A stretch of 64,000 nucleotides of DNA from Paragordius varius. Its lineage: Eukaryota > Nematomorpha. Each line of letters begins with the position of its first letter. Within the stretch, counting starts at the first letter, position 1. Both the position numbers and the translations under genes were made by a program. Location of the stretch: NCBI GenBank assembly GCA_964247055.1, contig OZ176057.1, positions 5,270,001 through 5,334,000 of the forward strand. Reading direction: 5' to 3'. A model generated the notes under the pieces. That model was not told the DNA's origin and made no database searches. It saw only the letters and a list, made by a program, of their open reading frames with translations. Below, one piece after another: positions 10,487 through 22,290 of the stretch.

Positions 10487-10924
10487 TAAATTTCATAATA
10501 TATAATGCCTAACTTTCTCAATTAATGATATCCTTATGATTTGACAATAAACTCTTGTAAAACGCTTTTAATTTTAAGCTTACGCGTCATCCAAAAAGTT
10601 ACACCTTTCTTTTATTAATTAATCGAAATCGGAAAATCACAAATTGAGAGTACATTAGGTTAAATTACATTTTTTAATGCTTTTCATTTTTTTCAATCTC
10701 TATTTATTGCGTTAAATAAATTTCGTGAATTTGTAACTTGATAAGGGCAAGTTAATCAAACAACGCAAAAAACCAGGATTGTAACAACTTAAATTAATAA
10801 GCTAAATAATATAAATTTATTTATTTTCTGTTAAATATTTCACAAATATTTATATCATATCACATAAATAACTCAGTTTATTTTTATGTAAAAGGCGTGT
10901 TTTGTTTAAAGGGATTAATAAATG
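10487..10924. other. left border of the tandem-unit array
   Basis: Homology with units 2 and 3 begins near 10,615 (CGAAATCGGAAAATCA, then AACTTGATAAGGGCAAG), matching 31,083-31,230 and 57,310-57,450. To the left there is no match to the other units. The segment is the 3' flank of the LST8-like gene; an AATAAA on the minus strand lies near 10,880. Confidence 0.5.
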
Positions 10925-12072
10925 CTACAAAATATCCATGCAAATTATAGCCTTTCGATGACCAGAATATTCTTTAACACCTATAGTTTTAAAGGCGTCT
11001 CCAGAATTCAGTAATTTCCAAAGCCTGGCTTTCCCGTCACTGCAAGCTAAAAAATAGAGAAAAATCACGTAAAAATATTTATAGGAGAAATTAATAAATA
11101 CTAACTCTTTAGAACTGTGGACGAAAAAAAGATGGTTACAAAGATAATATTTTAGTGTTTTTAAAATAATTACAAGGTTGGTAATAACCTTATTTTATTA
11201 TATGTTTTCTATTTTATTTGAAATAAAAGTAAAATATTTTTTTATATAAAACCATAAAAATAAAACCGTTTTGTCCGAAAACTTTTCGATAAAAAATCGT
11301 AAAAAATCAGAGTAAAAAGGACTTTAGAACAAAAAAAACCTTTTGTTTGACTCTCAATATCTGTAAGCAAATTCTAAAAGGGAAAGAAAAATATAATTTA
11401 AAACCAACCAGTTAATAAATATCTGTAAGATGTAAGAATTTTTCCATGAGCGCTATTCATATTATAATGTTTATTGATTTTGGCATCCAAATTTAAATCA
11501 GCAGGCATGGAAAATTCTGAACTTAGGAATCGCGAACACCAAACCCATTTATTAACAGCTGGGTGTTCTAATTTCCAACATCCTAGTATTATTATTGTAA
11601 TGTAATGTAAAAATAATTATTTTCCCATTTTTTAGCAATGGTAAAAGATTTAGAAACTAATTTTTTTTCTTACAAATTACCTATTCTTATGAAGAAAAAA
11701 AAACAAAATTGAAGAAAATTTTAATTTTTTTAAAAAACATATATATAATAAATATCGTCAACTATTAAAAATTAAAAATATTTTTTTCAAAAAAAACGGT
11801 TAATCTAAACTTTAGAATCAAGTTAAAATTATGTATTTATTCAAGAACCATTTTATATTTTTTTAATCAAAATATTCTTAAACCTTGTATTTCTCAAATT
11901 TAATTTATGGTTAAATTAAACAAAATGTTTGCTGGCTACATATTTTACCTTGATTTTGAGATAACCTTTCTTTGAAACTTTCATCGTGAGTGTTTGAATT
12001 CTCAAAAGTATTTCTCCATATTAAAGTTTGGCCTTTATCCGTACAAGTTGCTACATATCTAAAATAATAATA

Positions 12073-12190
12073 CAGTAAAAATAAAGACAAAAACGTACGA
12101 AAAACCCTTCATTATAAGCTCTCTATCGCTTTGAGTTACAAATTAATAAGAGAGATGTAAATTGTTGATAATATATTATTTCTATTTCAA
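12073..12190 (+). repeat. intronic MITE-1-like fragment, unit 1
   Basis: TACAGTAAAAATAAAGACAA, then AAACGTACGAAAAACCC, lies in the intron between exons G and I. The same fragment recurs at 33,583 and 59,760, so it predates the unit duplication. Confidence 0.4.
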
Positions 12191-12924
12191 AATCTTAATC
12201 GTAGACCAACAAAGTCCTATTGCTATAACGTATTCGCAATCTTGGCTGGGCCATAAAAATGCGTCGACGGCAAAACACAGTTTTCTAATGACTTTAGGCA
12301 TGTGTTACGTTAAAAATTGCCTCAAATAACCATAAAGTATAAATATTATGAATATAAATTACTTTGTAATATGAAAACTCAGATCAAAAGCCTTACCCTT
12401 GATAACAATCTTAATCATAATGGTTATATGAAATTAATCAAATGATCAAAATATAGCTCTCTAAATAAATAAATATGTCGTTTTAATACTTTTATAATTT
12501 AATGTTACTTAAATGATAAAAATATCAGAAATTTGAAAAAACAAAACAATCTTAAAACTATTTTTTCAAAATTTTAAATTTTAAAAAAAGCCAGAAAAAA
12601 GTAATTTCCAAAATAAAACAAAATAACTTTGCATCAGGTGAAAATGTGCAATTCAAAACGTATTGGTTCATTTGTTCCGTCTTGCTTTGGAAACAATGTT
12701 GATTCGTATTAAAATTATCAAAGCTTTGTAGTAATAAATTACCATTTTCATCATTACAATGTAAAACTTCGTCGTCCGAAGTTGGCCCATCACTGTTTAC
12801 AATATCCTTCTTATTTTGACTTATTTGGGCAAAATTTTCGCCACTCTTTTTATCTAATAAAGCGATTAAACTTTTTGTTAATATTGTCAACGAGAACACA
12901 TATTTTATGTTAAAATAATAGATT

Positions 12925-13081
12925 GAATTCTCTTAAAATTTATTAAATTATATCCAAAATTTTCGAATGGATTAATTACTAAAACAAAAGAAAATAATTA
13001 TAATAAGATACATTGAAAAAGATACCATGTAACAAAAAATTTGGATATAGTTTAATTTAATAATATCTTTTACGAGAATTC
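12925..13081. mobile_element. MITE-3 copy in the F-G intron, unit 1
   Basis: This is the equivalent of the clean copies at 34,435-34,593 and 60,621-60,781. Here the left arm is eroded (GAATTCTCTTAAAATTTATT) and the right arm is intact (ATATCTTTTACGAGAATTC). Confidence 0.6.
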
Positions 13082-13804
13082 TCAAATTATTATTTTATTA
13101 AACTTTTTGTTTTTGAGTTTGATTCGGATTCAGAGAAACCAACAGTTATTTGATGTTGGGGCGAGCCAATACATTTTAGCGGAGTGCAAAATTCATACAT
13201 ACGGAGTTGAAGTGATTTATGAAGTGCCATATATAACACATTGGGAAGACACGTCCTAAGTCCACCATTGTAGGACAAGGTTGAGGAATGTGGTGATTTT
13301 TTCAACGATCTTATATGATGGCGATTAGTATCTTGGCTAACATTGAAATTTAGGTTAAATATGTTGTTTGCCATGATATTATTAGTGTTGTTGTAATTAA
13401 CAGAGTTTGGATGACCAGTTTGATTATCATTTTCTAAGGGTAATTTTTAATAAATTTAAATTAGGAAAATTATAAATTCAAGGATTTTTTTCTATAAAAT
13501 ACAATTAAAAGATAAAACTATGTTTCCCAACATACATGTCTATTCGTATTTCGCAAATTAATACAAAATTTTATTTTAAGGGAATCAACGTTTAAAAAAT
13601 ATTTATATTATAAATAATGATGGTTTTATGTGATTTGCCTTTATTGAATATTTCAATTTTTACTCTTCTGATATGGTAACAAATAGATAAAATTTAATAT
13701 TAAATTTAACATAAAATTTTATAATCTTTTTTCCATCATAATTTAGTAAAGATCATAGCAATTTTAAAAAAAATTAAAAGATGGTCAAAAATAAATTTAA
13801 CATA

Positions 13805-13985
13805 CAGAAAAAATATACGAATAAAACGTAAAAATATAAAAATTATGTTTTAAAGACAGCCATTTTAAAACCTTAATTTTTCTCACATATAAGTTAGGGT
13901 TGGAATTACTTAGGCTTATGATGAGATTTACATTGTTTTTGATGTTTGTTATACCATAGATTCGTATATATTTGTAACCTATATA
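13805..13985 (+). mobile_element. MITE-1 remnant in the E-F intron, unit 1
   Basis: TACGAATAAAACGTAAAAAT, then AAGACAGCCATTTTAAAACC and CTTAATTTTTCTCACATATA, matches the left half of MITE-1. The same remnant is in unit 2 at 35,394. Confidence 0.5.
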
Positions 13986-14459
13986 TAAATTATTTGAAAT
14001 GTGGAAAATATGATTTTAAATTTTATTATAATCAAACAAATAAAATATAATTGTTTGATTTAATTTATTTAAAAGTAGCAAATAGCCACTTTAAATCCAT
14101 GTTTAAACAAAATATATTCAAAGCAAAAGCAGCCAGATATTTTTCGTCCCCAGAAAAAGATATATCGTTAACTTGCTAAATAATTTATATTATTAATTAT
14201 AAATATATATTTAAAGAAAAATATAAATTTTATGATATTACTGATTCCGGATGCTGTAAGGTGCAAAATGATGGATTGGAATCCCCGATTTTTAATAATC
14301 TCATTGAATGATCATAGCCAGCCGTAGCAAAAGGTTATACCATTTCAGTATGAGTATAAATATTGCGATTTTTTCCACATATGTCATATGAGATACGATA
14401 ACCGCTGAGAATACTGCTGAGCAAGATATAACAAAACAAAAGCTTAACTTCCGAATTTA

Positions 14460-15440
14460 ATACGGAATCAGGCTGACATCCGCATCAAATTGAAATTTTT
14501 AGTTTGTCACGATTCCTGATATGCATTAAAAATCTAAAATATTTTCTACTAAACGCATTCTAAAAACCATAACTTTCCCTAAACAAAATAAACATTTAAT
14601 GAACCATTCTGCCCGAAAGAGTAATTTTCTACCTTGAAGGATATTTTTGAATTTATGTATGTATGAATACCACCTAGCATTAGAGAAATTCGAATGAAAA
14701 TTTGGGACAACTTAAATAAAATGAGCTTATATCGTTAAAGTTAACGTTTAAATATAATTAATAATGTTGTATGCTATGCAAATATTTTTTGTCTCCAATA
14801 AAAATTAGGCTATTATATTTTTATAATATGGATATTTAAAATTTATTAAGGCTTCATTTATCCTTGTATATTATACCAGTGAGTATAAAATTAGAGGTTT
14901 AATAAATTTAACTTATAGATCTAATTTTATAAAATATATTTCGCTCATTTAGGGTTTTGCTCAATATATTATCCAGTTTTAAAATAACTCTTATATATAT
15001 ATATATAAAGATTACTTGACAAACCAAATCCTTCCATTTTATTTAAAAATATTTTATATATATTAAGAGTATTAATTCCGATATTTACAATCATTTAAAT
15101 ATAATCTATCATAAATATTTGGAATTAAATTTTATGATGAACATTTTATTGCTTACATGTCATCTTTTTACTCTTAAACAAACAATCGCTCACCACTCGG
15201 CAGATTGATTGCCCTCTACTATTTCATTATTCCAAAAATAAATTATTTATTAGGATTTTGTAAAAAAAATAGTATATTTTAAACATGTTTTTATTTAAAA
15301 TCCTAAATGGTTTTGTTGGGAATCATATCCTGGTTTGATAAAAATATTTTTTGGATATATGCGATGTAAATTAAATTTAAAATATTTAAAACAACAGATT
15401 TAGCAACTATCGAATGTTCATTATCCTCTTTAAATTAGGT
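14460..15440. other. unit 1 spacer, A+T-rich
   Basis: LST8-like homology to the other units is lost at the start of this stretch. It contains (TA)n at about 14,994-15,008. No coding frame is supported. Confidence 0.4.
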
Positions 15441-15443
15441 AAA

Positions 15444-15540
15444 GAGCGAAGTCGGCCTGCTTCGCAGCCGGACTTCTTTAAAAAAATGAATCAACTCTTA
15501 TCCCTAACCTAACCCTAGCCCAAAGTCGAAAGCCTTAAAG
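15444..15540 (+). repeat. twin-hairpin repeat (HR) copy
   Basis: The family consensus has a stem CTCGGtCTGC/GCAGcCCGAG, a second stem GAAGTCC-TGC-GGACTTC, then a tail CACCCTAACCCTAGCCCAC and AAACTCGAAA. This copy keeps the CTGCTTCGCAG core and the tail (CCCTAACCTAACCCTAGCCC) but not the full second stem. Seven clear copies occur in the window. Confidence 0.75.
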
Positions 15541-16263
15541 TTTTTCCATATAAAATTAAGTTTCTATGAAACATGTTTGACGGTTAAAACATATAAAATA
15601 ATCCTACACATACATAAATGATAATATTAATTTATTATATTTTTTTCTTGACACCAGATGTAACTTAGAGTAATGGACAATTGTCAGGCAAATATTTAAT
15701 ATTAGATCCTCAAAAAAAATATTTCGAATGATTTTAACTTAAACTGCCATTAATATAGAATTAAAAAAGAAATAATTTTAATTTAGCTATTTTTATAAAT
15801 AAATACATATTTTCATATATAGGCGGTCTAGTTTGGACACAACATCCTATTTTTTAAGAATAATTAATTTTTAAATTAAAAAAATATAAGGTTGAATAAG
15901 TTTTTATAATTTGATGATAAAATCAATATGGATAATTAGCAGATTACTTGCCAATAATTTTTAGGCTACCACAAAATATTCATCAAAGTATTTAAATATT
16001 ATATATCTATGCCTAAACAATATGATTTATATTAAGGATTTGGATGAAAATTATATGTAAACGTGATATATAATGTTTATAAGTCCTAATAGCTAAGAAA
16101 TGTTTTGTCCAATGTTTTTTACTAATACTAGCGCTGATCAATAATTAATTTCTGAAAAAATTTAACTTTTGTTACCTATCTCTGTTTTATTAATAAATTA
16201 TAATTGGAATCTTATATTTAAGTACAAAATTATTCATAAATATAAGGTATAAGTAGTAAGAAA
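15541..16263. other. spacer between HR copies, unit 1
   Basis: A+T-rich. GGCGGTCTAGTTTGGACACA near 15,822 is the counterpart of AAGTGGTCTGGTTTGGAACA in the 1-kb tandem of unit 2 (40,668 and 41,729). No gene seen. Confidence 0.45.
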
Positions 16264-16350
16264 ATGCGTGAGTCTCCTGGGGACTTCTTTAAGAAAATGA
16301 ACCAACTCCAATCCCTCACCCTAACCCTAGCCCACAAAGTCGAAACCTTA
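16264..16350 (+). repeat. twin-hairpin repeat (HR) copy, first stem lost
   Basis: GCGTGAGTCTCC, then GGGGACTTCTTTAAGAAAAT, then CACCCTAACCCTAGCCCAC. The first stem has been lost; the tail is intact. Confidence 0.75.
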
Positions 16351-17689
16351 CAGTATCATACTATAAACTAGAGATTGAAATAATTTACATTTTTTACCAT
16401 ATAACCAAATATTTTTATTGATTTTCTAAACTGTAGTAAAGAATATAAATGCCAACTGTTTTTAAAAGATTTCAATTCAGCTTATGAATAAGAGGAACTA
16501 ATTATTAAAAAAAATTGAGGGATTTTATGATATTTTTATTTAACATTAATATCATGTTTTAATTTGTTCAAGTTATTGTCGTGTGGTTATATATAATTAT
16601 TTAATGAAGAAACTCTTTTGATTGATTTTTTAAAAGATTTGTTAATTTTAAATTAAACTGTTTATTAATGCTTAATCATGAAGACATTATGAATGATGGA
16701 GAATTATATTACAGGCTTAGAAGGTTTCGCGAAAATTTTAAGAATCCATTAAATTTTAAATAAAAATTAAGATCCATTCCACGATTGAGAATGTTACATT
16801 TCTAAAGTGGATAAATGTTAAGATAGCAACTTGATATTATTTAATGGTATTAAATGTAGTTTTAATAAAGGTAACTCTTAAATGACACAGTTTTGGCCTT
16901 CAATTCAACTGAATCCAAACTTCTTACTTTAACCCTTATCCCCAAAGTACACAACTTGTTCTAAATCTTATTTACCATTTTATTAGTTGAGTTAAAACAG
17001 AATAATACCTTATATATGATTGATTCCCATTTTAAAATCAATATATAGTAGAATTAATTAAGAGAGAATTATTATATTAAGGTAATTATGGTAGGCACAC
17101 TTTGAATATTGTTGAGATTGATCTAATTATTTTGGATGGAAACTCAAAATACGCAATTCAGAGCTCTTTGTTGTTGAAAGCTTATTATTATATGGTTGAA
17201 AGGTTATTTGATTTTTAAATTAATTTTAAAAGGTTACAAAAAGCATTTGAAAAAAAATCAAAATAAATAATTTTAAATCTTTTAGATAATAATCTATAAA
17301 TTTCTTGTAAACATTCTTTTTTTAAAAAAAAGCTTATACAATCACTAAATTATATACCAATCTTTAATCATATTACACATGTTAAAACTTAAATACCACT
17401 ATAAAAAAAGATTTTTTTAATATTAAAACATATAAGATTAATTAATTAATAAATTTTGATATTAGCCATTTGTGTAATCAAACATTTAAGTAAGAAAATA
17501 AATTCAAATTTCTCATTTATTATTACTACTAAAGATTGTTAAAATATTATTGCCATATTTTTTTAACATATTTTTCTCCGAATTTTATTTACATTTCTTA
17601 TAGGCGCCAGCCAATTATAACATTAATGTAATAATAAAAATTTATTTTTAGATATGATTGATGAATCATATATATAATAATATGTTTTA
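16351..17689. other. A+T-rich spacer, unit 1
   Basis: No coding frame, RNA gene or clear repeat is supported. Minus-strand frames at 17,598-17,896 come from AAT-triplet and poly-G tracts. Confidence 0.4.
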
Positions 17690-17880
17690 TTTGAATGTGC
17701 ACATGGGGGGGGGGAATAATAATAATAATAGGCGCCCAAACAATGTTGCGTAACGAAAGAAAGGGAGGGAATAAATAATAATAATAATAATAATAAGAGA
17801 GGGAAACGAAAGATATGTGAAACATTTTTCCAGAAGGGGGGAGAAAAAGGCGCAAATGCGCACATTAATTTGATTGGCTA
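17690..17880 (+). promoter_or_regulatory. G-run / AAT-triplet / G+C-richer upstream segment, unit 1
   Basis: It contains a run of 10 G (17,705-17,714), two (AAT)n tracts (17,715-17,730 and about 17,774-17,796), and the segment CAGAAGGGGGGAGAAAAAGG, then CGCAAATGCGCACA. The counterpart at 43,676-43,812 in unit 2 keeps the G run, the CTAGAAGGGGGGAGAAAAGG core and the CAAATGCGAACACA end although the triplets differ. Its conserved place just before a TATA box suggests promoter-proximal DNA. No factor site is claimed. Confidence 0.45.
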
Positions 17881-17905
17881 AAAAGATAGCATACACATTA
17901 TGCCC

Positions 17906-17914
17906 TATATAAAG
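17906..17914 (+). promoter_or_regulatory. candidate TATA box, unit 1 plus-strand transcript
   Basis: TATATAAAG in the context GCCCTATATAAAGGGCG, an unusually G+C-flanked and therefore conspicuous match to the TATA consensus. Unit 2 has TATATAAAG in the equivalent place (43,862-43,870). A start about 30 bases downstream (17,935-17,945) would open an exon ending at the donor AAG/GTAAAT at 18,063. There is no transcript evidence. Confidence 0.4.
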
Positions 17915-17935
17915 GGCGAAAAATTTACTTTTTTC

Positions 17936-18063
17936 ATTTATTTAATTTTTTTTTTGCCTTGCACATTTTTTGAGATGGATGGATAGATTGGGTCCATATG
18001 CAATTTCCCTTTCCATGTCTTGATCTGTCCGGCTATACAATGTATGTGCCATTACTATATAAG
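17936..18063 (+). ncRNA. candidate first exon of a plus-strand transcript, unit 1
   Basis: It extends from about 30 bp after the TATA box to a GTAAAT donor. It contains GAGATGGATGGATAGATTGG, and the unit 2 counterpart contains ACATGGATGGATTATTTT. No long frame, so if transcribed it is probably non-coding. An acceptor-like TAATCATTAG follows at 18,081-18,090. Confidence 0.25.
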
Positions 18064-18959
18064 GTAAATTGTTTTTTTTTAATCATTAGAATACCATTGT
18101 TAATTGAAAAAAGGAAACTGCCCAACAAATCCTAGAAACAATCGAGCACAATATAACGACAAAGTATTAACAAGGTTGATATTATACGACTGTAATGGGA
18201 AAATACGTTCTAATACAATTCTGATCAAACAATATATGTAAGTTTTGCATGTTTTATGTAATACAGTATAATTACAAATGTTTTGCTGGGTTTGCATTAA
18301 AATATTGTGAGTTACATTTTATAGTAAAGAACATTTATTGACTGTAACAAGAATATTTTCTTGCTTCTTTCTGGCAAATTTTAACACAAACCTAATAATA
18401 TTTTATTAATTATACTGTAATTTTCCATTTTTTAAAAAACTAAATAAATGTCTAATTATGATACTATATTGCTAACAAGTAGTTTTCTTGATCTTTCAAA
18501 TATTTTTTTTTCATTTGATTAAAGAAGATATAGAAAGTGAAATGTTGTAATTATTTAGATGCTTGCTTGTTTTGAAATCTAAAATATCCATGCAATTTAA
18601 AATAATTTTACATAAATTATAGCACTTGGTAACATATTTTTGTATAGTATTTCTTTCTCTAAAATCTTGTAAAAAAAATTGATAAGGGAGAGGAAGTGTT
18701 AACATATAAAGGTTACCTTATGTTATTATTTTTTAGGTGCATGCTTGTCCTATAACATTTAATTTTTTAACAAATAAATTCATATTCTATGGCTTAATAT
18801 ATGGGCATTAACTAAATTCTATTAGATTTTAAAAATGATGCTGTAAAAACCACTATTTTGTTATCATTTTTTTAGGAAATTGCCAAAATTCCGGAAATTT
18901 TTATTCAGAAAATTTGTTTAAGATAATCAATTTTCCTTAAAATTTATAAAAACTTGTAT
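18064..18959. other. A+T-rich segment shared with unit 2
   Basis: Parts match 44,100-44,900 (AAGAACATTTATTGACTG, TATTTTCTTGCTTCTT, GTTAACATATAAAGGTTACC), so this is the worn equivalent of the 170-bp tandem repeats there. No coding frame is supported. Confidence 0.4.
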
Positions 18960-19017
18960 ATAAATTTCTTGCGGCAGCCTCAATATTTTGGAGAACCGCG
19001 TGTTGGCCACCCCTCCT
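18960..19017 (-). mobile_element. hAT-like remnant (GGGGTGGCCAAC end)
   Basis: On the minus strand it reads AGGGGTGGCCAACACGCGG, then TTCTCCAAAATATTGAGGCT and GCCGCAAG. This resembles the common animal non-autonomous hAT end CAGGGGTGGCCAACC. The other end was not found. Confidence 0.4.
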
Positions 19018-19159
19018 CTAAAAAATTCCTAGTATTCAAATTATGTACAACAAAATGGTTTCTTTGGGTTTTCTGGCCTTTATTCATTGATATAAGGCCT
19101 TCTTTTCGAGTCTTTTATTTTTTTACATAAAATGTCTTAAGCTGGTTCAAAAAAGTAAT

Positions 19160-22055
19160 ACAAATGGTTTTAAAGTTTATTAAAAATATAGTAAATTATT
19201 TGAAATTGCTTTAAAAAAAGTGAGAAATTATTTAAAAATCGGTTAAAGTTTTCTTAAAATATGTTTAAAATCGGTTAAAATATTCTAAAAATATTTTTAA
19301 AATCGGTTAAAATTTTCTAAAAATCGGTTGAAATTTTTTAAAAATTTGTAAAAATCGCTTAAAGTTTTCTTAAAATATTTTTAAAATCGGTTAAAATTTG
19401 CCAAAAATATGTTAAAAATCGGTAAAAATTTTATTAAAATTTGTTAAAAATCGGTTAAAATTTTCTTAAAATATGTTAAAAATCCGTTAAAATTCTCTTA
19501 AAATTTGTTAAAAATCTGTTAAAGTTCTCTTAAAATTTGTTAAAAATCGGTTAAAATTCGTTAAAATTTTTTTAAAATTCGTTAAAATTTTCTTAAAATT
19601 TGTTAAAAATCGGTTAAAATTTTCTTAAAATTTGTTAAAAATCGGTTAAAGTTTTCTTAAAATTTGTTAAAAATCGGTTAAAATATTCTAAAAATATTTT
19701 TAAAATCGGTTAAAATTTTCTAAAAATCGGTTGAAATTTTTTAAAAATTTGTTAAAAATCGGTTAAAGTTTTCTTAAAATTTGCCAAAAATCGGTTAAAG
19801 TTTTCTTAAAATTTGCTAAAAATCGGTTAAAGTTTTCTTAAAATTTGTTAAAAATCGGTTAAAGTTTTCTGAAAATTTGTTAAAAATCGGTTAAAGAAAG
19901 TTTTCTTAATTTGCTAAAAATCGGTTAAAATTTGCTAATAACGGTTAAAATTTGCCAAAAATCGGTTAAAATTTTCTAAAAATTTGTTAATCGGTTAAAA
20001 TTTTCTAAAAATTTGTTAAAAATCGGTTAAAATTTTCTAAAAATTTGTTAAAAATCGGTTAAAATTTTCTAAAAATTTGTTAAAAATCGGTTAAAATATG
20101 TTAAAAATCGGTTAATGTTTTTTTGAAATATGTTAAAAATCGGTTAATGTTTTCTTAAAATTTGTTAAAAATCGGTTAAAGAAAGTTTTCTTAATTTGCT
20201 AAAAATCGGTTAAAATTTGCCAAAAATCGGTCAAAACTTTCTTAAAATTTGTTAATAATTGGTTAAAGTTTTCTTAAAATATGTTAAAAATCGGTTAAAG
20301 TTTTCTTAAAATATGTTAAAAATCGGTTAAAGTTTTCTTAAAATATGTTAAAAATCGGTTAAAATTTTCTAAAAATTTGTTAAAAATCGGTTAAAATATG
20401 TTAAAAATCGGTTAATGTTTTTTTGAAATATGTTAAAAATCGGTTAATGTTTTCTTAAAATTTGTTAAAAATCGGTTAAAGAAAGTTTTCTTAATTTGCT
20501 AAAAATCGGTTAAAATTTGCCAAAAATCGGTCAAAACTTTCTTAAAATTTGTTAATAATTTTGGTTAAAGTTTTCTTAAAATATGTTAAAAATCGGTTAA
20601 AGTTTTCTTAAAATATGTTAAAAATCGGTTAAAGTTTTCTAAAAATTTGTTAAAAATCGCTTATAGTTCTCTTAAAATTTGTTAAAAATCGGTTAAAATT
20701 TTCTAAAAATCTGTTAAAAATCTGTTAAAAATCGGTTAAAGTTTATCTTAAAATATGTTAAAAATCGGTTAAAGTTTTCTTAAAATATGTTAAAAATCGG
20801 TTAAAGTTTTCTTAAAATTTGTTTAAAATCGGTTAAAATTTGCCAAAAATCGGTTAAAATTTGCCAAAAATCGGTTAGAGTTATCTTAAAATTTGCCAAA
20901 AATCGGTTAAAGTTTTCTTAAAATTTGTTAAAAATCGGTTAAAGTTTTGTAAATATCTGTTAAAAATCGGTTGAAGTTTTCTTAAAGTTTGTTAAAAATC
21001 GGTTAAAATTTGCCAAAAATTGGTAAAAATTTTCTAAAAATTTGTTAAAAATCGCTTAAAGTTTTCTTAAAATTTGTTAAAAATCGCTTAAAGTTTTCTT
21101 AAAATATGTTAAATCCGTTAAAGTTTTCTTAAAATTCGTTAAAAATCGGTTAAAGTTTTCTTGAAATTCGTTAAAAATCGGATAAAATTTGCCAAAAATT
21201 TGTTAAAAATCGCTTAAAGTTTTCTTAAAATTTGCCAAAAATCGGTTAAAGTTTTCTTAAAATTTGTTAAAAATCGCTTAAAGTTTTATTAAAATATGTT
21301 AAAAATCCGTTAACGTTTTCTTGAAATTTGTTAATAATAGGTTAAAATTTGTTAAAAATCGGTTAAAATTTTCTAAAAATCTGTTAAAAATCTGTTAAAA
21401 ATCGGTTAAAGTTTATCCTAAAATATGTTAAAAATCGGTTAAAGTTTTCTTAAAATATGTTAAAAATCGGTTAAAGTTTTCTTAAAATTTGTTTAAAATC
21501 GCTTAAAGTTTTCTTAAAATATGTTAAATCCGTTAAAGTTTTCTTGAAATTTGTTAATAATCGGTTAAAATTTGTTAAAAATCGGTTAAAATTTTCTAAA
21601 AATCTGTTAAAAATCGCTTAAAGTTTTCTTAAAATATGTTAAATCCGTTAAAGTTTTCTTAAAATTCGTTAAAAATCGGTTAAAGTTTTCTTGAAATTCG
21701 TTAAAAATCGGATAAAATTTGCCAAAAATTTGTTAAAAATCGCTTAAAGTTTTCGTAAAATTTGCCAAAAATCGGTTAAAGTTTTCTTGAAATTTGTTAA
21801 AAATCGCTTAAAGTTTTGTTAAAATTTGTTAAAAATCGCTTAAAGTTTTGTTAAAATATGTTAAAAATCCGTTAAAGTTTTCTTGAAATTTGTTAAAAAT
21901 CGCTTAAAGTTTTGTTAAAATTTGTTAAAAATCGCTTAAAGTTTTGTTAAAATATGTTAAAAATCCGTTAAAGTTTTCTTGAAATTTGTTAAAAATCGCT
22001 TAAAGTTTTCTTAAAATTTGTTAAAAATTGCCAAAAATCGGTAAAAAATATGCCT
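19160..22055. repeat. array alpha: 32-bp A-tract tandem repeat, 2.9 kb
   Basis: The typical monomer is TTAAAAATCGG / TTAAAGTTTTC / TTAAAATTTG, three sub-blocks of 11, 11 and 10 bp that all begin TTAAA. A-tracts therefore recur near the DNA helical period, which is known to produce intrinsic curvature. Monomers vary (CGG or CGC, TTTG, ATG, TTCG or TGCC), with higher-order periods: a block around 20,096-20,290 recurs exactly 300 bp later, and one at 21,131 recurs 530 bp later. No open frame runs through it. Confidence 0.95.
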
Positions 22056-22290
22056 ATATCCAAATTTTGCAGCTAATAATAATTGCCTAAAAATCGGAAA
22101 GTTAAAAAAATGCTTAAATTGTAAATATTAATTCGCTCAATTCGGCAAAATGCTTAAGAAAAATGCCCGCAAATTGGATTTTGGATAATCACACACAAAA
22201 CATATCATTCATTCTTAAATAGCGTTTTTTTAATTATTATATTGTATCGTTTATATTTATCAATTTATATATTTTCATTATTTTTTTTAG
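22056..22290. other. spacer between array alpha and exon-like module 1
   Basis: Degenerate alpha units fade out here (CTAAAAATCGGAAAG, AAATGCTTAAATTG) and give way to ordinary A+T-rich DNA ending in a pyrimidine tract. Confidence 0.5.

Larger units (their letters stand above)
10925..14416 (-). pseudogene. LST8-like WD40 gene, unit 1 (5'-truncated copy)
   Basis: Seven exons inferred from splice signals and matching phases: D 14242-14416, E 14124-14175, F 13104-13433, G 12628-12853, I 11949-12058, J 11409-11582, K 10925-11046 (stop TAG). D/E encode the first LST8 blade (ATAGYDHSMRLLKIG..HPES, QVNDISFS). F holds an insert and then LQLRMYEFCTPLKCIG, the equivalent of LST8 HIRMYDL. G/I give YVLNCTFSPDAKYVATC and GQTLIWR. 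J/K give NKWVWCSRF, LLTACSDGKARLWKL and GHRKAIICMD. LST8 is the WD40 propeller subunit of TOR complexes. Blades 3-4 and the start of blade 5 are not found. Exon D has a one-base loss and an in-frame stop, exon E has lost its GT donor, and the N-terminal exons present in unit 2 are absent: homology stops near 14,460. Exons F to K are open. Confidence is in the family; function is doubtful. Confidence 0.75.

Noticed and set aside
15444-15540. CCCTAACCCTA in the HR repeat as an interstitial telomere
   Set aside because: Only about two units, fixed inside a larger repeat; no tandem telomeric array.
17598-17896. Overlapping minus-strand frames rich in Tyr/Leu/Ile
   Set aside because: They are produced by AAT triplets and a poly-G tract in three frames.
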